This document shows positions 1 through 6,200 of a stretch of DNA of 6,767 nt, piece by piece. Under the pieces are notes generated by a model that saw nothing but the letters and a program-made list of their open reading frames with translations, had not been told where the DNA came from and did no database searches. This DNA comes from Bacillota bacterium (GTDB lineage: Bacteria > Bacillota > Clostridia > Christensenellales > Aristaeellaceae), in NCBI GenBank assembly GCA_023459675.1, contig JAEWTC010000207.1:1-6767 (forward strand). Reading direction: 5' to 3'. Each line of letters starts with the position of its first letter. The stretch's first letter is position 1. Made by a program: the position numbers and the translations under genes.

Positions 1-390
1 CGGTAGAAAAAGCCGATCGCCTGCGTGAGGATCACCGCGCGCTTTGCGAACATTGCGGGTTCGGGCCGGTGCACGAACCAGTGCACGCACAGGTGATCCA
101 GCAGGGCTTTCACCTGCGCGGGCGCGCAGCAGCGCGTACACGGGGTAGGAGAAAACAATCAGATCGGCCCGCAGCATGGCCTGCCAGATGGGCGTCACCG
201 TGTCCGCGTGCGGGCATTTGTCCTCGCCGTGGAAGAAGCACGTTTTGCAGCCGGTGCAATAGGGAGGGCCGTCCTTGGGGAGGGTGAAGGTTTCCACGGC
301 GTTGCCCGCGTGCAGCTCCCGCACGAACAGCTCCGTCAGCGCGTGGGTGCAGCCTTTGATCTGGGTGCCGGTGATGACGACGATCTGCAT
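1..390 (-). pseudogene. NADPH-dependent FMN reductase-like iron-sulfur flavoprotein, frameshifted and partial
   Basis: Flavodoxin-fold oxidoreductase that would bind FMN and pass electrons in the cytoplasm; its substrate cannot be told. The protein begins MQIVVITGTQIKGCTHALTE, the usual first beta strand plus phosphate-binding loop. Cysteines 45, 48, 51 and 59 give CX2CX2CX7C, the compact cluster motif of iron-sulfur flavoproteins (4Fe-4S ligands in characterised members). The flavodoxin strand VFSYPVY follows at 79-85. From about residue 87 the reading frame becomes Arg/Ala-rich and unlike the family. The family sequence continues one base out of frame, from 122 down to the left edge, as PAQVKALLDHLCVHWFVHRP and on to FFY. 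Thirteen bases separate the VY and PAQ codons where 12 would keep frame, so one extra base lies at about 118-132, in a GC-rich CTGCTGCGCGCC stretch. This is either a true pseudogene or a sequencing or assembly error. Start 390 is preferred over in-frame ATG 399 because AAGAGG lies 9 bases before it. Confidence 0.8.
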
Positions 391-399
391 TCGATCCAT

Positions 400-405
400 C
401 CTCTT
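400..405 (-). promoter_or_regulatory. Ribosome-binding site of the flavoprotein gene
   Basis: AAGAGG on the minus strand, 9 bases before ATG 390 and directly against ATG 399. The spacing decides for 390 as the start. The U tract of the upstream hairpin ends only two bases before this site. Confidence 0.7.
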
Positions 406-407
406 AG

Positions 408-442
408 AAAAAGTGCAGAACACAACCCGTGTTCTGCACTTT
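408..442 (-). terminator. Rho-independent terminator after the peptidoglycan-binding lipoprotein gene
   Basis: Perfect inverted repeat with 14-bp arms (410-423 and 429-442) and a 5-base loop. Read on the minus strand the descending arm ends in five T (412-408). It starts 25 bases beyond the lipoprotein stop codon, the normal place for an intrinsic terminator. On the plus strand there are only three T before GATT, so it should act mainly leftward. It sits right against the ribosome-binding site of the flavoprotein gene, so it could also act as a leader hairpin or attenuator for that gene. Confidence 0.8.
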
Positions 443-467
443 GATTATCGCTTGTCAGCGCGTTTGG

Positions 468-2174
468 TTACTCGACTTCGGACGACAGCGCCCGGGCGCT
501 GGAGGAGTAGAGCCAGCGCAGCGTTTCCGGCCCGGCAACGCCGTCGATGGAGGAAAGGCCGTTCACATCCTGGAAATCGCGCACGGCGTTGGCGGTTTTC
601 TCATCGTACGTGCCGGTGATCTGGCCGTCGTAGAACTTCAGCTCATACAGCGTGTACTGGAGGTTGCGCACGTCGGAGCCGGTATCGCCGGGGCGCAGCG
701 TGGAATACGAGCCCGAGGCCGAGGTTCCGCCGTAGAGCATGCGCTGCATGGCGGGGCCAGCCGTGCCGGTAACGCGCAGCCCCTTGGCCGCCTGGTAGTT
801 CTTCACGGCAGTAGAGGTGCCGCTGCCGTAGGAGCCGTCCAGCGAGCCGCCGTAGTAGCCCAGCGACGCAAGCGAGGTCTGCAGCGAGGTAACGTTGGCC
901 TTGGGCGGATTGTTGGAGCTGGAAAGCGTGGTATACCCGGTGGATTTGGCGCTTTCGCCATAGGTTGCCGGGTTGGAGGACGTGGAGGAAGACGTTCCGG
1001 AGCTCGACCCCGAGGAGGAGGACGAACCCGTGCCCGAGTACAGGAGGTTCAGCGTTTCCTTGCCGGCAACGCCGTCCGGCGTGAGCTTATTGGCGGTCTG
1101 GAAGGCCACCACCGCGGCATAGGTGCCCTGGCCGAAATCGCCGTCCACGGAGCCCGTGTAATAGTTGAGGTCTTTCAGGCGCTGCTGCAGGCCGCGTACG
1201 CCGTCGCCCGTCATGCCGATGCGAAGCGCGCCAAGGTACGCAACCACGGAGGACGCGCTCTTGGCCGCGGAGGAGTACAAAAGCTCCAGCGTATCCGGGC
1301 CGGCTACGCCGTCCGCCGAGATGCCGTTGCGCTTCTGGAAGGCCACCACGCCGGCTTCCGTGGTTTCGGCAAAAACGCCGTCCGCCGTGCCGGATAGATA
1401 GCCGAGGTAAATCAGCCGGTTCTGCAAAATCTTCACCTGATCGCCGGTGGAACCCAGGCGCAGGTAGATGTTCGTTTTACCGTTCATGTAGGTATTGGTA
1501 TTGGTGTTCGTATTGGTGTTGGTGTTGGTCGTCGTGGACGTGGACGTGCCCGACGTCGTATTGCTCTTGGCGATCGCGTACTTGCCAAACAGCGCTTCCT
1601 GCGTCTTGGCGCCCGCAATGCCGTCCGCGGTCAGGTTATTGGCCGCCTGGAAGTCCTTGATGGCCTGCGTGGTGGCGGCGCCGAAAGCGCCGTCCGACGA
1701 GCCGCTGTAATACCCGAGGTCCTTCAGCCGATCCTGCAGCTGCCGCACGGCAAGCCCGGTAGAACCGGCTTTGAGCACCGTGGAATCGGTCGTCGTCGCA
1801 ACGGTGGGCGTCGGGGTGGCGGTATCGCCGCTCGCCGTGGCGGGCGGCGCCGTGGTGGTGGACGCGCCCGAAGAACCCGTGGGCACTACGCCGCTGGGCG
1901 GGTTGGTGGCAACGTCGCTGGAAAAATCCCAGTCGTTCCAGTTAATCTGCGCGGCCACCGTGGGCGAGGGCGTGGCCGTAGGCGGCGGCGTATCGGTAAT
2001 CACGACGTCGAAATTCTGCCCCTGTGTGCCGATGGTCAGGCCGTTGGTATCGTCCACCACGCGGTCAGGCTCCACATAGCAGCTCGACAGCACCGCGGCG
2101 GCAGCCAGCAGCGTGAGCAGCAATAATAGTTTGCGGGTGCGGCGGCCGGTTTGCGGCATGCGATTATTCTTCAT
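468..2174 (-). CDS. Cell-surface lipoprotein with five peptidoglycan-binding (PG_binding_1) repeats
   Basis: 568-residue exported lipoprotein expected on the outer face of the membrane, held to the wall by its repeats. The N-terminus has basic residues (RRTRK, 11-15), a hydrophobic core and a lipobox LSSC with the lipidated cysteine at 32. A Thr/Pro/Ser-rich spacer (about 60-130) leads to five PG_binding_1-type domains at about 131-197, 235-301, 314-380, 414-482 and 490-558. Domains 1-3 and 5 show the family pattern G-TG--V--LQ--L--LGYY--G--DG-FG--T--AV--FQ---gl--DG-aG--T---L. Domain 4 lacks the leading G-TG motif and has TGTAGPA in place of DGVAGPeT, so it is degenerate. Linkers are an (NT)n run at 216-228 and a Ser/Gly run at 381-400. 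No hydrolase, transpeptidase or other catalytic domain is visible, so a wall-binding or structural role is inferred. The start is supported by AAGGAAG (2182-2188) with a 7-base spacer. It is probably transcribed alone, from the promoter at 2232-2260 to the hairpin at 408-442. Confidence 0.9.
   Translation of the reverse strand: MKNNRMPQTGRRTRKLLLLLTLLAAAAVLSSCYVEPDRVVDDTNGLTIGTQGQNFDVVITDTPPPTATPSPTVAAQINWNDWDFSSDVATNPPSGVVPTGSSGASTTTAPPATASGDTATPTPTVATTTDSTVLKAGSTGLAVRQLQDRLKDLGYYSGSSDGAFGAATTQAIKDFQAANNLTADGIAGAKTQEALFGKYAIAKSNTTSGTSTSTTTNTNTNTNTNTNTYMNGKTNIYLRLGSTGDQVKILQNRLIYLGYLSGTADGVFAETTEAGVVAFQKRNGISADGVAGPDTLELLYSSAAKSASSVVAYLGALRIGMTGDGVRGLQQRLKDLNYYTGSVDGDFGQGTYAAVVAFQTANKLTPDGVAGKETLNLLYSGTGSSSSSGSSSGTSSSTSSNPATYGESAKSTGYTTLSSSNNPPKANVTSLQTSLASLGYYGGSLDGSYGSGTSTAVKNYQAAKGLRVTGTAGPAMQRMLYGGTSASGSYSTLRPGDTGSDVRNLQYTLYELKFYDGQITGTYDEKTANAVRDFQDVNGLSSIDGVAGPETLRWLYSSSARALSSEVE
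1491..1529 (+). repeat. Hexanucleotide tandem repeat coding for an (Asn-Thr)n linker
   Basis: About 6.5 copies of GGT(A/G)TT on the plus strand, one copy starting with C instead of G. Read on the minus strand it codes for alternating Asn and Thr at residues 216-228 of the lipoprotein, between peptidoglycan-binding domains 1 and 2. The unit is a multiple of three, so copy-number change would alter linker length without breaking frame. Confidence 0.85.
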
Positions 2175-2181
2175 CTGAACA

Positions 2182-2188
2182 CTTCCTT
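2182..2188 (-). promoter_or_regulatory. Ribosome-binding site of the lipoprotein gene
   Basis: AAGGAAG on the minus strand, 7 bases before ATG 2174. It favours that ATG over the internal in-frame Met6 codon. Confidence 0.75.
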
Positions 2189-2231
2189 ATTCAGCGATGT
2201 GCGTAGCAACTCCCACGGGTAGGGATACCTT

Positions 2232-2260
2232 ATTGTACAAGGAGTCCGTGCAAATTGCAA
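2232..2260 (-). promoter_or_regulatory. Sigma-A type promoter for the lipoprotein gene
   Basis: On the minus strand TTGCAA (2260-2255), a 17-base spacer, then TACAAT (2237-2232). These are close to the TTGACA and TATAAT consensus at the ideal spacing. The predicted start is near 2225, giving a leader of about 50 bases before ATG 2174. The DNA just upstream (2261-2290) is A/T-rich and could act as an UP element. Read directly from sequence; transcription itself is inferred. Confidence 0.7.
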
Positions 2261-2350
2261 GAGAAAAATTTAAAGATGTTCACAAAAAAGACGGATTATC
2301 ATAACCTTTTGTTCCAAAAAAAGAAATAATAGAAAAAAGTAGCCGAAAGT

Positions 2351-2380
2351 TGCGTTTGTCATGGACAAAAACATGACGCA
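2351..2380. promoter_or_regulatory. Imperfect palindrome, possible operator or leader hairpin
   Basis: TGCG-(TTTG)-TCATG at 2351-2363 pairs with CATGACGCA at 2372-2380 around an 8-base A-rich loop: nine pairs if four bases bulge out. A second overlapping dyad TTTGTC-ATG-GACAAA lies at 2355-2369. It is about 95 bases before the secreted-protein start and may bind a regulator or fold in the leader RNA. No known operator is recognised. Confidence 0.35.
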
Positions 2381-2460
2381 GGCAGGGAGACGCCGTGCAA
2401 AGCAGAAAGACTCACCATACAGTCTGCGGACGGACCCCGGGAAAATTCTGTATGAACATT

Positions 2461-2466
2461 GGGAGG
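2461..2466 (+). promoter_or_regulatory. Ribosome-binding site that fixes the start of the secreted-protein gene
   Basis: GGGAGG, 6 bases before ATG 2473. It rules out the longer frame beginning with GTG at 2395, whose extra 26 residues would bury the signal peptide and which has no comparable site. Confidence 0.85.
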
Positions 2467-2472
2467 CATCAC

Positions 2473-2925
2473 ATGAAAAAGCGGATCTTTGCGGCGCTGC
2501 TGGCGCTCCTGGTTGTGGCGATGGCTGCCACGGCCACAGGCATCACCTATCAGGAATTCACCTGGAACGACCTGAAAATCCCCATCATCGCAATCGAAAC
2601 CCCGGACAGCATCGGCGACTGGCTGTATCCGGCGGACGGGTATTACTTCATCAGCGTATCCATGCAGCTGACGCCGGAATTGGTGGCCGACGACGAGTGG
2701 ATGAAGACGCTTGACGACGCAACCTTCCTGGTGATGGCCGACGGCACGGAGATTGACAACAGCATCCGTTCCACCACGGCGGAAACAGGCGAGTACGCCT
2801 GCATCTACAGCGTTTCGCAGGAATTCGCGCTGGAGGATTTCGAGTTTATCATCAAGGACGCGACCGCGGTGGAGATTGATCCGCCCGCGCCCACGGAAAC
2901 CCCGGCTGTGACCGCCGCGCCGTAA
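2473..2925 (+). CDS. Small secreted protein of unknown function
   Basis: 150-residue exported protein that I do not recognise by family. It starts MKKRIFAALLALLVVAMAAT, a classic Sec signal peptide with cleavage likely between residues 18 and 23 (AMA or ATA sites). There is no lipobox cysteine, so it should be released or loosely held. The mature part is acidic (many Asp and Glu), with short beta-like stretches such as YYFISVSMQL (56-65) and ATFLVMADGTEID. Its pattern of strand, loop, then 'DG-E' followed by a late 'F-F-IKD' strand resembles the DUF4352-type immunoglobulin-like domains of Firmicute exported proteins, but this is only a fold-level impression. It ends in a Pro/Thr/Ala tail (about 136-150), similar in composition to the spacer of the divergent lipoprotein. 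Start 2473 is chosen from GGGAGG with a 6-base spacer and the signal peptide. It is a single-gene unit ending at the hairpin at 3026-3057, and is convergent with addA. Confidence 0.85.
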   Translation: MKKRIFAALLALLVVAMAATATGITYQEFTWNDLKIPIIAIETPDSIGDWLYPADGYYFISVSMQLTPELVADDEWMKTLDDATFLVMADGTEIDNSIRSTTAETGEYACIYSVSQEFALEDFEFIIKDATAVEIDPPAPTETPAVTAAP

Positions 2926-2939
2926 CGGCGCCGATCGCC

Positions 2940-2983
2940 GCGCTGCCGGAACCTGCCAAAACCCGGGGGAAACCCGGCGGCGC
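2940..2983 (+). other. GC-rich stem-loop just after the secreted-protein gene
   Basis: Arms GCGCTGCCGG (2940-2949) and CCGGCGGCGC (2974-2983) pair over ten positions in RNA, one of them a U-G wobble, around a 24-base loop. It has no T tract and so is not itself a terminator. It may protect the 3' end of the transcript or be incidental in GC-rich DNA. Confidence 0.35.
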
Positions 2984-3025
2984 AGGGCGGAATGCGGCGA
3001 AGTACGGCAATTTGGATGGGATACG

Positions 3026-3057
3026 CAAAGCCCCGCTGATCGCGGGGCTTTGTTTTG
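3026..3057 (+). terminator. Rho-independent terminator of the secreted-protein gene
   Basis: CAAAGCCCCGC (3026-3036) and its perfect complement at 3042-3052 enclose a 5-base loop, followed by TTTT. The 11-bp GC-rich stem plus T tract is a strong rightward terminator, about 100 bases after the stop codon. On the minus strand the same stem is followed by CGTATCC, so it should end addA transcripts less well. Its right arm and T tract are the start of the first 94-bp tandem repeat unit. Confidence 0.85.
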
Positions 3058-3268
3058 TCCTTAAGTCGCGGCGGGCGCGGAGGCTCAGCCGGATGGCGGC
3101 GTTGCATGGAATGGGAGCGCAAGGCGCCGGGAACTGCGGGGCTTTATTTTGTCCTTAAGTCGCGGCGGGCGCGGCGGCTCTGCCGGATGGCGGCGTTGCA
3201 TGAACTGGGAGCGCGAGGCGCCGGGAACTGCGGGGCTTTATTTGTTCTTAAGTCGCGGCGGGCGCGGC
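3042..3268. repeat. Tandem repeat, about 94-bp unit, about 2.4 copies
   Basis: Units start at 3042, 3136 and 3230, each with GCGGGGCTTT followed by a T-rich tract, CTTAAG (3060, 3154, 3247) and CGCGGCGGGCGCGG. Units 1 and 2 are nearly identical over their whole length, including GCCGGATGGCGGCGTTGCAT and GGCGCCGGGAACT. Unit 3 diverges at about 3268, close to the addA stop codon (3273-3275). The unit is not a multiple of three, so the peptide-like repeats seen in one frame are not coding. It fills the convergent gap between the secreted-protein gene and addA. Each unit repeats the right arm and T tract of the terminator, but the left arm exists only once. Confidence 0.9.
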
Positions 3269-3272
3269 TGCC

Positions 3273-6200
3273 TTATGGCGCGGGCGGCGTTTGGGACGCG
3301 GGGCGGGTGGTGGCTTTCCCAAGCGAGAGAGAGTACAGCGTAACGCTTTGCACGGGTACGCCCGTCACCTCCGTCAGCGCCCGGCAATACAGGGCGGTCT
3401 GCGCCCCGTACAGCGGCCAGAGCGCCTCGGGGGTTTCCACGGCGTCGGTCTTGTAATCCAGCAGCGCCCACTGCCCGTTATGCAAAAAGCACAGGTCGAT
3501 CACGCCCTGCACGAGCATGCCCTGTTCCTCGGGCAGCGCGAGCACGAAACCCCATTCGCGGTATACCGTCTGCGCCGCCAGCGCGGCGCGGCCCCACGCG
3601 CTTTGGAAGAAATCAGCAAGCGCGGCGGAGTCCGTCAGGCGGAGTTCCTCGTCCGTCATCAGCCGCTGCCTGGCAAGGTTCGCAAGCTGCGCCTCGATGT
3701 TCGTTTGCATTTCCCGCGCGGTTTCAAGCGGGCGCAGTTGGGCATAGGAAAGCAGGCTGAGCGCCTTGTGCGCGGCAACGCCGCGCTGCACGCCGCGCGG
3801 GCCTTCGCCGCCCTCGCGCAGGAAGGCGGGCAGCCGGGGCAGATCGCCCATCTGCCGCGGGCGGGTGAGCGGCAGGGGAAGGCGCTTCACGCGCACGGTC
3901 TCCCGGTCGGCCGCGTCGTCCACATCGGGGTCGGTTAACTCCGGCGCCTCGGCGCCGGGCAAGGCGCGCGCGCGCACCAGCGCCGTGACGCCCACCTTGA
4001 AGGGCCGGTTCTCCCGCGGCAGCGGCGCGGCGATGGGGCTGCCGGGCGCGCCTTCCGGGGGCAGCTCGCGCGCCAGCAGGCGCGCTTCATCGGTTAAAAT
4101 TTCCAGCCGGGAACGCTGTTTTTGGAGGGAATCTAGGTCGGCGCGCGTCTGCGTGAAAGCGAGCAAATCCGCCGTTTCTTCGGCCGCATTGTGGGAAACG
4201 AGCCGAAAACCCCCCGTTTTATGTGGAAAAGTTGTGGATTGCGAGGAGAACGGGGGTTCGCAGCCCGCACGCGCAACCTCCTCCGGACGCACGGTTTGCA
4301 GCAGCCAGTCCAGCATATGCCGGGCGCTTCCCACCGCGTAGGCCGAGGGCGCGGACGGGGAAAACCGGGGCGGGTCCGCGCAGCCAAGAAGGAGCAGCTC
4401 GTCCCGCGCGCGCGTCATGCCCACGTAAAGCACGCGGGCGCGCTCGGCCATGGTTTCGCTCTTTTGGCGCAGATCGATGGCGGCGGCCAGAAGGGTGTCC
4501 CCCTTCACGCGCAGCGCTTCGTCCACGTAGGGCAGCGCCGCGCCCAGCCGCGCGTGCAGCTTGAACTCCCCGTTGCCCTGGCCCTCGAAAGGCGTGTCCA
4601 ACCCCATCAGGAATACCACCGGGAACTCCAGCCCCTTGGATTTGTGAACGGACATCACCCGCACCACGTCCTCCCGGGGGCCGAGTACGGTGGGGCTTAC
4701 GCTTTCGCGCACGGCGGACGTCGAAACGACGCTTGCCAGGAACGCCTGCAGATCGCCGCCGCCCCGCGCCTGAAACTGGGCGGCCTTTTCGCACAGCAGC
4801 TGCAAATTCGCCTGCCGCAGCCGCCCGTAGGGCAGGCAGCCGTAGTACGCGTACAGCCCGGAGCGCGAAAGCCATTGCCACAGGTAATCTGGCAGGGGCA
4901 TGCTGCGTAGGAGAAAGCGTTCGTGTTCCAGCGTTTGCAGCGCGTTTGCCGCGCGGGCGGCCAGCGCGTCCTCCCCCGCGGCGGCGGTACGCAGCGCGTC
5001 CAGATAGCTGCCGCGCGGCGTGCGGATTCGCACCAGCGCAAGCTCCTCGTCCGTCAGCCCCATCGCGGGGCTGCGCAGGCAGGCCAGAAGGGAAAGGTCG
5101 TCCCGGATGTTATCCATCAGGCGCAGGTGGCACAGCACCTGCGTGATCTCGTCGCTGGAGAGCCCCGCGCCGCCGCCCTCGGCGTAGGCCGGAATGCGGC
5201 GCGCCGAAAGCACCCGGGTTAAAACTTCGTCCACGCCCTTCATGCGCGGGGCGAGCACGGCGACGTCGCGGTAGCGCAGCGTGCGCATGCGGTTTTCCTT
5301 GCGGTCGAAAAACGGCTGCCCGACCCGCGCCTCAATTTCCTTCGCGATGACCGCCGCCTGTACGCGTACGCGCTCCGCGCTTGTGAGCGGCCGGGTGAAC
5401 AGGTGCAGCGTCACGGGCGGATCGTTCTGCGTTTCCTGGCCCGGGTAGAGCATGGCGCGGCTGTCGTAGGCGATCTCGGTAACGTCCGGCCGCATGACGT
5501 GCGCAAACACGCGGTTGACCGCGGCAAGCACCGCGCCGCGGGAGCGGTAGTTGCGGTTTAAGTCGATGCGGCGCTGCGGGGCGGTTTCCGCGTCCGCAAA
5601 CGTGCGCTCCTTTTCCATGAACAAGGTCGGGTCGGCCTGGCGGAAGCGGTAGATGGACTGTTTGACGTCCCCCACGTAGAAGAACCGCTGCGGGGGAAGC
5701 GCGTCCCGCGGGACGTTCTCCTCAGCCTGCGGGCTTGCGGCGCCCGGTTCCCGCGCGGGGGTTTGTCCGCCCGCGCCGGGTAATGTTTCACGTGAAACAT
5801 CGGCCGGGCGCTTGACGGCGTTGAGCAAGGCTTCCTGCACGCCGCTGATATCCTGATACTCGTCTACGAACACCGCGTCGAACCGCGCGGCCACTTCCCG
5901 CCGGATTTCCGGGTCGGCAAGCACGGCGAGCGCCATGTGCTCCAAATCGTTGGGGTCCAGCAGCGCACGGCTCTTTTTGCGCTCCAGAAAGCCGTTGTGC
6001 AGCGTTTCGCACAGGAAGGAAAGCCCCGCAAGCGCGGGCTGCATGGCGTTCATCCGCGCGACGAGGGTTTCCGGCGGAAGCCGGAACAACGCGCCGATGC
6101 CTCCGACGCGCTTTTTCAGCGCTTCCCGCAGATCCTTGTATTGCTGGTTGACTTCCTTTTGCGCGTCGTCCAGCCCGCGCAGGGCGGGCATCCGCACCAG

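Larger units (their letters stand above)
2175..2472. other. Divergent intergenic region
   Basis: 298 bases between the leftward lipoprotein gene and the rightward secreted-protein gene. The middle (2261-2340) is strikingly A/T-rich against the GC-rich genes. It holds the leftward promoter at 2232-2260, a palindromic element at 2351-2380 and the rightward ribosome-binding site. No convincing rightward promoter was found: AATAAT at 2325-2330 could be a -10 box but has no good -35 partner, and CATACA near 2416 is weak. No RNA gene or riboswitch is recognised. Confidence 0.6.

Noticed and set aside
429..1397. Long rightward frame of 322 residues
   Set aside because: It is antisense to the lipoprotein gene, Gly/Arg/Ala-rich, and its internal repeats mirror the peptidoglycan-binding repeats.
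2395..2472. Upstream GTG extension of the secreted protein
   Set aside because: The extra 26 residues would precede the signal peptide, and GGGAGG sits at the right distance only for ATG 2473.
3042..3268. CRISPR array
   Set aside because: The unit is one continuous 94-bp tandem repeat without separate repeats and unique spacers, and no cas gene is present.
3055..3456. Rightward frame with repeated SRGGRGG and WRRCM-type peptides
   Set aside because: It arises from the 94-bp DNA repeat, whose length is not a multiple of three, and then runs antisense through addA. It has no Shine-Dalgarno site.
4189..4199. TGTGGGAAA as a third DnaA box
   Set aside because: It matches only 7 of 9 positions and is off-phase from the other two, so it is too weak to claim.
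5558..5800. Leftward reading frame beginning MFHVKH
   Set aside because: The MFHVKH start is what the parS palindrome spells in this frame. The rest is an Arg/Pro-rich shadow of addA with no ribosome-binding site.
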